A DNA stretch of 64,000 nt, taken from contig NZ_LR824569.1 of NCBI RefSeq assembly GCF_903969135.1, positions 1,550,001 through 1,614,000 of the forward strand. The letters are read 5' to 3'. A program made the translations under genes and the position numbers. This document shows, piece by piece, positions 43,724 to 51,788 of this stretch. Source of the stretch: Chryseobacterium sp. JV274 (GTDB taxonomy: Bacteria; Bacteroidota; Bacteroidia; Flavobacteriales; Weeksellaceae). Below the pieces are notes generated by a model that worked only from the letters and a program-made list of their open reading frames with translations, made no database searches and was not told the origin of the DNA. Position 1 is the stretch's first letter, and each line of letters begins with the position of its first letter.

Positions 43724-44037
43724 ATTCTACTGTGAAATTGATCGTATTTAACTCTTAAAACCTCTCCTTTAAGTCTTGTTTCTCCTTTTGATCCTATAAC
43801 TCTTATACTTGAACCATTATCAATAGATTTAAGTTTTTTAGGGCATTGAATCAGCCAGGTGTATTCGTACTTAATCTGATCGTTAGAAATAGTTTTTGTA
43901 CTTGAAAGACTGTCTTCATCACGACATTTACCGAAGTCCTGCCATTCCTCAGTTCCGGGAATCCAGTTTCCGTTTTCATCCTTTACAGCATCTGTTTTTA
44001 CAAATACTTCTAACTTATATGGATATTGAATTGCCAT
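43714..44037 (-). CDS. Head closure (head-tail joining) protein
   Basis: A 107-residue strand-rich protein (YPYKLEVFVKTDAVKDENGN, EYTWLIQCPKKLKSI, TRLKGEVLRVKYDQFHSRIW) of the size and place of head-closure stoppers such as SPP1 gp16 or HK97-type adaptors. It ends in a Trp-Val tail. Assigned by position and strand pattern. Confidence 0.65.
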   Translation of the reverse strand: MAIQYPYKLEVFVKTDAVKDENGNWIPGTEEWQDFGKCRDEDSLSSTKTISNDQIKYEYTWLIQCPKKLKSIDNGSSIRVIGSKGETRLKGEVLRVKYDQFHSRIWV

Positions 44038-44361
44038 TTACCAGAGATTTGAACGATCACGAATTTTGTTCCTTTCCAGATTATTTGGAAGCCCTAACTG
44101 GCCAGCAATCATACGGTAATATGCAAGCATTGCATCTTTATCATATTCGATTGTAAACTGTCCTTCTGAAACTCTTTTTGGAGATAATAAAAGCTTAGGG
44201 ATTAAATTGTAAAACAGCGTATTAGTTTTTACTTCTAATTCGGGTTCGTATTCAGAGTCGCCATTCAATCCTACATTAATCAATTCTGCATCAATAAGCG
44301 AATCGGACACTTCAACCGACCATAACTCAAGATTTGCTGACAAATAATCCCTAACTTTCAT
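44038..44361 (-). CDS. Head-tail connector/adaptor protein (DUF6706-like)
   Basis: A 107-residue, mainly helical protein (MKVRDYLSANLELWSVEVSD, then DKDAMLAYYRMIAGQLGLPN) directly after the capsid gene, where adaptor proteins that extend the portal are encoded. It abuts the head-closure gene. The family name is tentative. Confidence 0.65.
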   Translation of the reverse strand: MKVRDYLSANLELWSVEVSDSLIDAELINVGLNGDSEYEPELEVKTNTLFYNLIPKLLLSPKRVSEGQFTIEYDKDAMLAYYRMIAGQLGLPNNLERNKIRDRSNLW

Positions 44362-44364
44362 TTA

Positions 44365-45453
44365 TTATGCTAGTTTTAGTTTTAAATGATATACAGCATC
44401 GATTGCAGTTAATGCCGGAATAGCATGTAATTGTCCTCTTGTGAACTCATTCATTGGCTCAGTTTTCGACCATTTAGCAATCTTCACTTTGTCAACGTTT
44501 GCATATGAATGCCCGGATACTTGCATTAAGTCTCCTTCAACCACAAGACCATTCTTAACTGTCCCTAATTGCCCCTGAGGAACGAATACAATCACATCAT
44601 CAGCAAATGCTTTGAATGTGGTGATATTCCCATCCTGCTCTAGGCCAAATAAAGAGTCCTGAAGTTCAATCGGAGGTAATCCATTTGAAGTAAAGAAATC
44701 ATTTACTCTGGCAAGAGTTACCAAAGCGTAATTATCTTTATTCGAATTTTTGAAAATTGCCTGGATCTCAGCAGAGTCTTTCAACTTGTTGAAGGTTGGT
44801 CTTGTCATGAGAATTTTTGCAAAATCTCCATTTCCTTTTGCCTGTGCTGCAGATATAACTGCCTCAAGATCGCTTGTCGGTTTAGCTGTTGTGTCAGTCC
44901 ATACTTTGGCTGCTGTTATGATATTATCTGCAGGTAGTAGCATGTCAATTTGGCCGTAAGCAACTCCATCAGGATTGTTAGTCACAGACAAATCAATTTT
45001 ACCTGTAGATAACGCCTGTAAGAACATAACGTCTACTCTAGCGGTACAACCGTCAGCAGCGTTTTTTACGTCATTGAAAATAAGATCAATGATTTGTTTT
45101 TTCTTCGTATCATCAGAAACGTTATTCTGATTCTGTAAAGTAATGTAGTTTCTGTAGTCAGAAGATTTCATTAGGTACTTGTGAGAAATAGTAGGAATTT
45201 TCCCCTCTAACTTTTCAAGCCCTTGTCTGCTTCTTACTGGAGATACGGCATCTTCACCAATTACTGATGCGATTGCTTCAATTCTACTTCTACCAATTAC
45301 ATCTGCAAAGGAAAGATCAACCTGAGGAGTGTCCCAAGAAAGATACTTGGTGAATTCTCTGGTTTTGAACTTATCCATTCTTTTGTCGATAATTGCCTGA
45401 ATTGCTCCGCTTGTACCGTATTGTCCGAATATTGATGTTACAATTTCACTCAT
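44365..45453 (-). CDS. Major capsid protein (phage protein E-like, HK97 fold)
   Basis: A 362-residue capsid protein. Conserved-looking stretches: RMDKFKTREFTKYLSWDTPQ, a VRSRQGLEKLEG turn, the E-loop-like ISHKYLMKSSDYRNYI, and a late KTEPMNEFTRGQLHAIPAL. It looks like the lambda gpE-type group (PF03864) rather than classic HK97. Preceded by head decoration and scaffold genes, as expected. Confidence 0.85.
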   Translation of the reverse strand: MSEIVTSIFGQYGTSGAIQAIIDKRMDKFKTREFTKYLSWDTPQVDLSFADVIGRSRIEAIASVIGEDAVSPVRSRQGLEKLEGKIPTISHKYLMKSSDYRNYITLQNQNNVSDDTKKKQIIDLIFNDVKNAADGCTARVDVMFLQALSTGKIDLSVTNNPDGVAYGQIDMLLPADNIITAAKVWTDTTAKPTSDLEAVISAAQAKGNGDFAKILMTRPTFNKLKDSAEIQAIFKNSNKDNYALVTLARVNDFFTSNGLPPIELQDSLFGLEQDGNITTFKAFADDVIVFVPQGQLGTVKNGLVVEGDLMQVSGHSYANVDKVKIAKWSKTEPMNEFTRGQLHAIPALTAIDAVYHLKLKLA

Positions 45454-45461
45454 AGTTTTAA

Positions 45462-45803
45462 TTATTTAGAAAGTGAGAAAATGATTTGCGGCATCTTAGC
45501 TTTTAAAGCATCGGTCAATGCTGGAATTCTGTTTGCATAAACAGTTCCTCTAAGAACAATATCAACAGAAGTTGCAGAGTCAATAACTACATCTTCATAC
45601 AGTAATCCCTTTGGATTTACTTGATCAGGCTTTGCCATTCTCGTTGCTTCATCATACGAAAATGCAGTACCCGCAAGTACTTTATCTCCAACAGTAAGCC
45701 CTGTTGTATCTAATACGAAACCGCCTAAAGCAGTTTCAAGAACGTGAGCGAAAATTGTCTTATCTCCCGCAACTACCGTCTTCTTTAATCCTAATTTGCT
45801 CAT
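45462..45803 (-). CDS. Head decoration/stabilisation protein
   Basis: A 113-residue protein with gpD-like features: small, strand-rich, Gly/Ala-rich (AGDKTIFAHVLETALGGFVL, TAFSYDEATRMAKPDQVNPK), and the SFDEATRM-type motif seen in many decoration proteins preceding the capsid gene. It would cement the capsid surface. Confidence 0.7.
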   Translation of the reverse strand: MSKLGLKKTVVAGDKTIFAHVLETALGGFVLDTTGLTVGDKVLAGTAFSYDEATRMAKPDQVNPKGLLYEDVVIDSATSVDIVLRGTVYANRIPALTDALKAKMPQIIFSLSK

Positions 45804-45817
45804 TTTTGTTTTCGATT

Positions 45818-46411
45818 TTATCCTAACCTTTCAATGTCTTTCAATACTTGGTTGTTTTGGTCAGTTCCTCCGGTTCCAATAGGCGGTTTTCCACCTTGAG
45901 CACCTTCAGTTGCAAAAGCTTGTTTGAAATCCTCAAATTCAGTCTCCATAGATTTTACTGTGTCTTCTTCAGAGTAGCCTTCTCCATAATCGACGGTTGA
46001 CAAAAACTTGTTGTAGTACTTTTCAGGAATGTTCTTCGAAGCAAGAGCTTTAACAAGATTTCCTTTTTTGTCGTCGGTAGCTGTTTTGGTTACTAATGCC
46101 TGAACTGATTGTGTAAGGGCCTTAACTTGCTCAGCTAATGTTTGATCCTGATTACCTGGTTTAGGTTCTGGATTTTGGTTAGGCTGTGCAGTTGGCTTTG
46201 GCTTTTCAGGATCTGGCTTTTGTCTTGCCTTATCCAAGCTTGATTGAATAGATTTTAATAATCCCCCTACACCTTCGACTACTCCATCAATTGTTTCATC
46301 TGTTGGACTTCCGGTTAAAATTAAATCTGCTTGCGACCCTAAAATATCGTCACCAAGACCCAGGTTTGCATACTTGTTTCTCAGCTTTTCAATTATAGTT
46401 TCTCTTGTCAT
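45818..46411 (-). CDS. Capsid scaffolding protein
   Basis: A 197-residue, highly charged protein with a Pro/Lys/Gln-rich linker (PEKPKPTAQPNQNPEPKPGN) and helical ends, the usual look of scaffold proteins, in the expected position before decoration and capsid genes. ATG at 46411 used; a TTG at 46468 would extend it by 19 residues. Confidence 0.7.
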   Translation of the reverse strand: MTRETIIEKLRNKYANLGLGDDILGSQADLILTGSPTDETIDGVVEGVGGLLKSIQSSLDKARQKPDPEKPKPTAQPNQNPEPKPGNQDQTLAEQVKALTQSVQALVTKTATDDKKGNLVKALASKNIPEKYYNKFLSTVDYGEGYSEEDTVKSMETEFEDFKQAFATEGAQGGKPPIGTGGTDQNNQVLKDIERLG

Positions 46412-46533
46412 ATTAAAAGGTTTATTATTAATTACCGTAAATTTCGTCCGTAAATCGTTTGTTTTCAATAGCTTTTATTGCTTTTATACACGATATTTCG
46501 TAATTTTACTATTATAACCACGGTATTATTTTT

Positions 46534-46803
46534 ATGAGGGGAGATTTGGGGAGTATGAGAACGTCGGATATGACACTAAGTGAACTTTATGTAGCTTTTA
46601 ACAGGCTGGCAATGGTTCAAAAAATCACAATGGATTTATCGGAGTTTTGCGAGGTAACAGGAAAGGGACAGAAAGAAGTCTATGCGCTTCTTAGATGCCA
46701 ATATTATCCTGATGAATTAATCATAGGAGGCTATGAAGGAAGGAAACGTAAAAAGAAGTTATTGTTTGACACTCAAAAGGTATTGGAATGGATGAGAAGG
46801 TGA
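46534..46803 (+). CDS. Small helix-turn-helix (excisionase/MerR-like) protein
   Basis: An 89-residue protein (or 82 if the ATG at 46555 with its GGGGAG upstream is used). The segment LSEFCEVTGKGQKEVYALLR followed by LLFDTQKVLEWMR has the winged-helix pattern of excisionase-like DNA-binding proteins. First of a rightward set of small genes inserted in the leftward head module; it may regulate that set. Confidence 0.6.
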   Translation: MRGDLGSMRTSDMTLSELYVAFNRLAMVQKITMDLSEFCEVTGKGQKEVYALLRCQYYPDELIIGGYEGRKRKKKLLFDTQKVLEWMRR

Positions 46804-47060
46804 GAAAAGGAAGTTTAAGTTTTGACTTTACTATCGACAATTTCTTTGCGGAAAAAGAAGTGGAATGGCTTTTAAAAGAACGGAAAATTAAGGAAGGGAC
46901 TTTTCGCTGTGTCACAATTAACCGCTCTGAACCAAGCATAACGATAGAGAACTTTGAAGGAGATTGTTTGAAAATAGTAGCTCCTCTAAGTTTTGTTGAG
47001 CGATTTGAGATTAGTTTTGATTATAAATTAGATGAAAGTAGTAATCATGCGTCCGATTAA
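46788..47060 (+). CDS. Phage hypothetical protein (90 aa)
   Basis: Overlaps the preceding gene by 16 nt (its ATG lies in a purine-rich stretch). Strand-rich and acidic (GSLSFDFTIDNFFAEKEVEW, PSITIENFEGDCLKIVAP). Not recognised. Confidence 0.6.
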   Translation: MDEKVRKGSLSFDFTIDNFFAEKEVEWLLKERKIKEGTFRCVTINRSEPSITIENFEGDCLKIVAPLSFVERFEISFDYKLDESSNHASD

Positions 47061-47144
47061 ATGTGGAAACTATTTTATAGTCCAGAATACTAAACTCCTG
47101 GACAAATTAACTATCCAGTATTATGTTATAAATTTGAATTAATT

Positions 47145-47399
47145 ATGAGCCAACAAATGAAAGAAGAACATAGTAAATTATTTATTGTAAAGTCATATAA
47201 TTTACCCTTTGAGAGGGAATACAGTATCTATAACAATTGGGTATCATCTGATAAATTAGCTTTGATTGAAAAAATAAGAATTGATTTAGAAGAAGAAGTT
47301 CTGCTTGAACCTGTTCAATTAAAATTAAAAAATGACTGGTTATTAATGAATGATTCTCCACAAAAATGGCTTAAAATAGTTGAACTTGATGTTATTTAA
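47145..47399 (+). CDS. Phage hypothetical protein (84 aa)
   Basis: Charged alpha/beta protein (ALIEKIRIDLEEEVLLEPVQ, then WLLMNDSPQKWLKIVELDV). Its stop codon is followed 1 nt later by the next ATG. Not recognised. Confidence 0.55.
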   Translation: MSQQMKEEHSKLFIVKSYNLPFEREYSIYNNWVSSDKLALIEKIRIDLEEEVLLEPVQLKLKNDWLLMNDSPQKWLKIVELDVI

Positions 47400-47400
47400 T

Positions 47401-47694
47401 ATGAATGAATATGAATTAAACGGAAGGCTGATGGAAATTTCTCTTGCTTTGGGCTGTGAATTTCTAGAGTTGATACAAGTCAAAGAGCAGATTAAGAAAA
47501 ACGGACTATCACCTCATGACGTAATGCGGTTAAAACAATTGGGATTTCCTGATATAATCGATAACTTTGAATCAGCAGTTTTTTATTTTAGTGAAAAGAT
47601 TGGATTTATATCTTCACATAAAATCAACACTCTGGGCTATAAAATGAAGGATCTTTCAGATAAAATAATATTAAAAAAAGTGCAAAGAAATTAA
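47401..47694 (+). CDS. Phage hypothetical protein (97 aa)
   Basis: Helical protein beginning MNEYELNGRLMEISLALGCE; ATG at 47401 is preferred to a TTG at 47380 inside the upstream gene. Contains a central helical pair (VKEQIKKNGLSPHDVMRLKQ). Not recognised; probably co-transcribed with its neighbours. Confidence 0.55.
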   Translation: MNEYELNGRLMEISLALGCEFLELIQVKEQIKKNGLSPHDVMRLKQLGFPDIIDNFESAVFYFSEKIGFISSHKINTLGYKMKDLSDKIILKKVQRN

Positions 47695-47695
47695 T

Positions 47696-48091
47696 ATGGA
47701 AGCAAACGAATTGAGAATTGGAAATCTAACCCAAGACAAGGTCACCAAAGTAGTGTACTCAATCACCGCTAATGCATTGCTATATTTGACTGCATGTAAA
47801 GAGGAAGACAAAGAAGCCTCTATCGAGCCGATACCATTAACCGAGGATTGGATACTTAAATTCGGATTTCAAATAGATCAGTATGTTGAAATAGAATCTT
47901 TGGTTGATGAATCTGGTGGGTGGGATCTACAATTGGAAATAGAATATGGAGAGCGCGGAACCGTAATTTGTGTCAGTTCTGATAGTCTTAACCAATCATT
48001 GAGCATTCCTTTAAAACATGTTAAATATGTCCACCAGTTCCAAAACCTCTTTTTCACACTTACAGGAAAAGAGTTAGCAATTAATAAGTAA
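47696..48091 (+). CDS. Phage hypothetical protein with MEANELRIGN start (131 aa)
   Basis: Starts MEANELRIGNLTQDKVTK and contains IPLTEDWILKFGFQIDQYVE and VKYVHQFQNLFFTLTGKEL. This combination recurs in Bacteroidetes phage early genes, whose function is not known to me. It begins 2 nt after the upstream stop and is followed by a 3-nt gap, so it is part of the same transcript. Confidence 0.65.
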   Translation: MEANELRIGNLTQDKVTKVVYSITANALLYLTACKEEDKEASIEPIPLTEDWILKFGFQIDQYVEIESLVDESGGWDLQLEIEYGERGTVICVSSDSLNQSLSIPLKHVKYVHQFQNLFFTLTGKELAINK

Positions 48092-48094
48092 AGT

Positions 48095-48325
48095 ATGGAA
48101 AAGAAAATCTATATGCTTATAATTGGCGATTTTGCCGATAGAGATACAGAGGCCGTATTTGATAACGAAGATGACCTTCAAGAGTATTTGAATAATTTTG
48201 ATGTAACTGATATTCCGATGCATATTGAGGTAAAATATTTAAACCCTAAGCCGGGAGAAAAAACAGAACCTGACTACAACGATGAACGCTATCCGGTTTT
48301 GAAAAGAAAAATAATTAATTCATAA
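48095..48325 (+). CDS. Phage hypothetical protein (76 aa)
   Basis: Very acidic (DFADRDTEAVFDNEDDLQEY), starts with a hydrophobic strand MEKKIYMLIIGDF. Not recognised. The 78 nt after it hold no further gene until 48404. Confidence 0.55.
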   Translation: MEKKIYMLIIGDFADRDTEAVFDNEDDLQEYLNNFDVTDIPMHIEVKYLNPKPGEKTEPDYNDERYPVLKRKIINS

Positions 48326-48403
48326 ATGATATTAAATATGGGAAACCGTAATGAATGAAGCAATAAATAAATTAATTTTAAAACTTAACTAAATTTTATA
48401 AAT

Positions 48404-48574
48404 ATGGAATTACAAATTGGAGACGTTGTTTATCTAAAGTCGGATTTAAACATGAATGTTTTAATGACAGTTAGTGGCAAGGATGGTGTTTCACTATGGT
48501 GTACTTGGTTTTCTGGAAATGATGTTAAATATCATCAATTTCACAAAGATTCTTTAGCTAAGTACAATCAATAA
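48404..48574 (+). CDS. Small YodC/DUF2158-like protein (56 aa)
   Basis: A 56-residue ORF starting MELQIGDVVYLKSDLNMNVL, then LWCTWFSGNDVKYHQFHKDS. The GDVVxLKS start and the central W-C-x-W pair fit the DUF2158 (YodC) pattern of small strand-rich proteins of unknown role. A terminator follows 3 nt after the stop. Confidence 0.6.
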   Translation: MELQIGDVVYLKSDLNMNVLMTVSGKDGVSLWCTWFSGNDVKYHQFHKDSLAKYNQ

Positions 48575-48577
48575 CAA

Positions 48578-48600
48578 AGCCCCAATTATGGGGCTGTTTT
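48578..48600. terminator. Bidirectional terminator of the accessory island
   Basis: AGCCCC / GGGGCT with loop AATTAT, then GTTTTATTTT. It separates the rightward small genes from the converging PutAbiC gene (stop at 48586, inside the hairpin). Confidence 0.8.
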
Positions 48601-49452
48601 ATTTTGTAGTAACTTTAAATCTTCAACCAACTGTTTTTCAACCAATTCAAGTAATGTTTCCCTGTTTAAAATTCCGAATTTTTGGATATTTGTTGAGAAC
48701 TCATTCCATACGTCACCAGTTACACATTTGAAAAAAATAAATCTAAGTTCTGAATCATTTAATTGAGATTTTAAAATAGATGAGTAAACTTCTTTATTTT
48801 TTATTTCTGAATCACTCAGTAATTTTAACATTGAATTAATGTGTGAAAAATATGGAATCAATTTTTTATCCATTAACTGACTTGATTCTCTGTATATGGT
48901 AAGTATTTCTGTTTTAGACAAGTTTTTGAATTCTGACTTAACTCTTGTCTCATCATAAAAAGCTTCTAAATCATCTAGTTCTAGTTTTGTTGCAACATAA
49001 TTATGTTTTGCTGAGTAATAATTTTTGAAAATAATATCAAACACTTCTTCTCCACCAAAAAACTGATCTCTTTCATAGTATTTTTGTCGTTTAACAATAT
49101 CATTCAACATTTTCAACATCTGGAAAAATGTGTTTTCAAATTGCTGAAGTTTCAAAGTGTAATTTTGAGTCACAAATTCATCACGTGTTTGCTCCATTTC
49201 TTTTCGAGTTAGCTCCAACTCATTACGTTGAAGTTGCAATTCTTGCCTCTGCAGTAAAATAGCAATAATTACTCCTACAAAAGATAAACCAGTAAATAAT
49301 GCATTCGATGCACCGAACATATCTCCAAATAGCCCTTGATAATCTTTTCCTAAATTAGTTGCATACAAATAATTTTGCCATAAAACAAAACTCATAAAAA
49401 CTACCGATCCAATTCCTATTAACCAGAAAACCCAATTATTATTTTTCATCAA
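48586..49452 (-). CDS. PutAbiC-type phage abortive-infection protein
   Basis: A 288-residue protein with two N-terminal transmembrane helices (about 8-26 and 47-66) and a cytoplasmic helical region: FGDMFGASNALFTGLSFVGV, then LLQRQELQLQRNELELTRKE and QNYTLKLQQFENTFFQMLKM. This string (short loop FGxxFGAxNALFxG, QRxEL repeats, Q-FENTFF) is the pattern of the putative AbiC family, which in lactococci blocks superinfecting phage. It likely gives the lysogen resistance to other phage; mechanism unknown. Starts in the last 14 nt of the upstream small gene. Confidence 0.8.
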   Translation of the reverse strand: MMKNNNWVFWLIGIGSVVFMSFVLWQNYLYATNLGKDYQGLFGDMFGASNALFTGLSFVGVIIAILLQRQELQLQRNELELTRKEMEQTRDEFVTQNYTLKLQQFENTFFQMLKMLNDIVKRQKYYERDQFFGGEEVFDIIFKNYYSAKHNYVATKLELDDLEAFYDETRVKSEFKNLSKTEILTIYRESSQLMDKKLIPYFSHINSMLKLLSDSEIKNKEVYSSILKSQLNDSELRFIFFKCVTGDVWNEFSTNIQKFGILNRETLLELVEKQLVEDLKLLQNKTAP

Positions 49453-49666
49453 CGTAATTTTCTATGTAATACTTTTCAGCTCTTTTTTCCTTTTCTTGTT
49501 TGGATAAATCGGAATCTTTTAAAGCATCGATAAATGTCTTAATAATCAACTCTTTTTCTTTGTTAATTAAAACCGTTGAGTTCCCCATTACAAACATAAA
49601 ATAAGCGGGACGGTTTGCATTGAAGCCCCTTGACTTTAGTAAGAAGTCTTGAATTGGTGTTTTCAT
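49439..49666 (-). CDS. Small protein upstream of the PutAbiC gene (75 aa)
   Basis: Basic N-terminus MKTPIQDFLLKSRGF, then a helical charged C-terminus (DSDLSKQEKEKRAEKYYIEN). It overlaps the PutAbiC start by 14 nt, so the pair is coupled and may act together. No family recognised. Confidence 0.6.
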   Translation of the reverse strand: MKTPIQDFLLKSRGFNANRPAYFMFVMGNSTVLINKEKELIIKTFIDALKDSDLSKQEKEKRAEKYYIENYVDEK

Positions 49667-49680
49667 GGTATTTATATTTT

Positions 49681-50079
49681 TTAAATTAAGTATTTCCTAA
49701 ACTCACTCCTGAATCTAATTTCGGGAGTGTTTTCCACTATATCTTTCCAGTAAGCAATGTTTTTATCTTCGTATTCTGACTGTCCTGAATGTGCTAGTGG
49801 CTCTCTTAGAACAATAACAGTATTTGCTACGTTATCCGACAACATCTTATGTTGCTGAACTTTATTAAGCAATTTCACATGAAAATTACATAGCATTTCA
49901 TACTGTTGCTTCGTATATGAATATGAATGAAAGTGATAGCAGATAAACGGGAATTCCGGATGAATTTCTCCGGTAAGGTTGCAGTTTTCAACCATTAGTA
50001 AAAGCTTGTCCGGAAGTGGCATAAAGTTACATCCTTCCGTCAATTCATCATATAGTTTTTGTTCTTGGTGTGAGATCAT
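49681..50079 (-). CDS. Phage hypothetical protein (132 aa)
   Basis: Alpha/beta protein with a His/Tyr-rich centre (FPFICYHFHSYSYTKQQYEM) and an acidic C-terminus. No signal or membrane segment. It belongs with the leftward part of the accessory island. Not recognised. Confidence 0.6.
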   Translation of the reverse strand: MISHQEQKLYDELTEGCNFMPLPDKLLLMVENCNLTGEIHPEFPFICYHFHSYSYTKQQYEMLCNFHVKLLNKVQQHKMLSDNVANTVIVLREPLAHSGQSEYEDKNIAYWKDIVENTPEIRFRSEFRKYLI

Positions 50080-50110
50080 GGATTTGTATAAAAAAATAAC
50101 AGCAAACTAC

Positions 50111-50193
50111 TACAATTAAACGGCAGGGTTCGAACCTGCTTACGTCATGCGGATTTCTCCCGAAGGCTACCCCATGTAGCGCAACTAATTGTA
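50111..50193 (-). tRNA. tRNA-like element (anticodon uncertain, possibly Phe-like)
   Basis: On the minus strand TACAATTA and TAATTGTA close an 8-bp stem around a D-arm-like hairpin (GCTAC-ATGGG-GTAGC) and a perfect T-arm (GCAGG-TTCGAAC-CCTGC). The middle could fold as an anticodon arm with loop GAGAAAT, giving GAA (Phe) but with A in place of the near-universal U33. The acceptor does not abut the T-stem in the normal way, so it may be degenerate or non-decoding. Confidence 0.45.
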
Positions 50194-50341
50194 AGATTCA
50201 GCGTCCTGAATGAGTTTACTGTTATAGCAAATTTACGAAATTAAAACAAAAAAAGCGATCACAAAATATGCAATCACTTTATTCATTTTTTACTGAAGCA
50301 AGTAGAAAACCACCTACAAGTGTAATGCAAATTTAAATATT

Positions 50342-51379
50342 CTATTTTACATAGCTTTTATTATCCACCATAAAAGCTGGCTGAGTTTTCCAACCTTCCA
50401 TTTTAGCTTTGTTTTCGTCCATGTAGGTTTTAAAATGATTTGGAACGTCAGCAATATAATTCTCCGATTTTTCAGGTGGTAAATTGAGTCCTTTGTTTAT
50501 TTCATCAATGATTTCCTTATCTGTTTTACGGACTGTGAAGCGTTGACACATGCATCCGATATGCCAGCCTTTCCATATGAAATTTTTCGGATAAAAACCT
50601 TTAAGATCATCACAGATGTCAATAATTTTATGTGCATTGCTCAACTGGATTTGATAACCAACAATGTCGTTATTCTGCATGATACGAAGCTGATCTGACT
50701 CTCTATAACCTAAATTGTTCTCCTCTTTAGTAAGACGAACAGCATTTGCCATGCTGCTACGATATACACCTTGTCCCGGTTTGTAGGCTTTCGCATTCTT
50801 ACTCAATGTCAAATTACCGTGCTTATCTCGGACTCTTCGGTATAGCCTATCCGGTTCTCGAAGGTATTTTTTTATTTCCCTGGCTAACTGTTGAGCGCTT
50901 TTACCTTCGGACAAGCCCAAATCAAGTGCAAATTCAAGCTCTTTCTTGGTGTTTTGGGTAATTGACCATACCCGTTCTGAAATATTGAATTTACCTACTT
51001 TACGTTCTTGAAATGCTTTTAAAGCTTCTGCATTCCTTGGCATTGGAGCATCTTTGAGCTTATTTAAAACCTCTGCAGGTATTTCTTTTGAGATCCGGTT
51101 TAAAGTTGCCAGTTTTAAAGCGTCATTCTTCAAGTCTCCAATATTCCATGAGTAAGCAGTAGACACAGTTATTAATTCCCGTAAATCAGAGTTGAATTGA
51201 TTAAAAACCTCTTCAATATGCTTGGTTATCTTTGGATATTTCCTAAACTGAAAAAGCCCTTCCTTTAAAGTTGCTGGCAGGGATGAAAAGACAATGCTTT
51301 CAACAAGGTCATTGAAAAGCTTTTCAACTCGTCTTAAGTATTGCTCTACTCTTTTTCTATGTTGCTTGTCGAAGTCCAT
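50342..51379 (-). CDS. Phage head morphogenesis protein (Mu F-like / SPP1 gp7-like)
   Basis: A 345-residue minor head protein. The C-terminal signature of the Mu F family is present: a segment with VGYQIQLSNAHKIIDICDDL and the HxxCxC motif in WHIGCMCQRFTV. N-terminal helices (KQHRKRVEQYLRRVEKLFND). These proteins sit at the portal and may assist DNA entry or exit. Confidence 0.85.
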   Translation of the reverse strand: MDFDKQHRKRVEQYLRRVEKLFNDLVESIVFSSLPATLKEGLFQFRKYPKITKHIEEVFNQFNSDLRELITVSTAYSWNIGDLKNDALKLATLNRISKEIPAEVLNKLKDAPMPRNAEALKAFQERKVGKFNISERVWSITQNTKKELEFALDLGLSEGKSAQQLAREIKKYLREPDRLYRRVRDKHGNLTLSKNAKAYKPGQGVYRSSMANAVRLTKEENNLGYRESDQLRIMQNNDIVGYQIQLSNAHKIIDICDDLKGFYPKNFIWKGWHIGCMCQRFTVRKTDKEIIDEINKGLNLPPEKSENYIADVPNHFKTYMDENKAKMEGWKTQPAFMVDNKSYVK

Positions 51380-51788
51380 TATCTATATCAACTATAAACC
51401 CAATACTTGTTAACCAATTGACCATTATTTGAATAAAAGATTTACCTACCGTTAATTCCATTTTACTTCTGCAAAGAATTGCTTGCACTACGTCGTTATT
51501 CGCTTCAAACAATTGAAATTCAGAGTCTAATTCACTATATCCTATTGATCCTGTTTTACCATTTCCGAATTGAACATCGTAATTTTTGGCGGAAGTTTCT
51601 TTTATAATTTTTATCGTGTCAATAACACCAGCCGGATTATTTTTAGTATGACTATTATATTCATCAATCCATTCTTTCGGCAACTCATGATATTGGTTAA
51701 GCATATCTATTATGGCTGACCTCAATTCCTTTTTTCTTCTAGCAATCCAAACGTTTTTAGGTTCAACACCTGATTTATTATTTTCCAT
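51357..51788 (-). CDS. Phage hypothetical protein (143 aa)
   Basis: ATG at 51788 used (a TTG at 51794 is possible); overlaps the HExxH gene upstream by 11 nt and the Mu F-like gene by 23 nt. Mixed charged protein with a hydrophobic C-terminal segment (IQIMVNWLTSIGFIVDIDNG). Not recognised. Confidence 0.6.
   Translation of the reverse strand: MENNKSGVEPKNVWIARRKKELRSAIIDMLNQYHELPKEWIDEYNSHTKNNPAGVIDTIKIIKETSAKNYDVQFGNGKTGSIGYSELDSEFQLFEANNDVVQAILCRSKMELTVGKSFIQIMVNWLTSIGFIVDIDNGLRQAT

Noticed and set aside
26901..48353. The 14-mer GGGAAACCGTAATG found near 26901 and again near 48340
   Set aside because: By size and composition several 14-mer repeats are expected by chance in 64 kb of AT-rich DNA; flanks do not match, so it is not an attachment site or mobile repeat.
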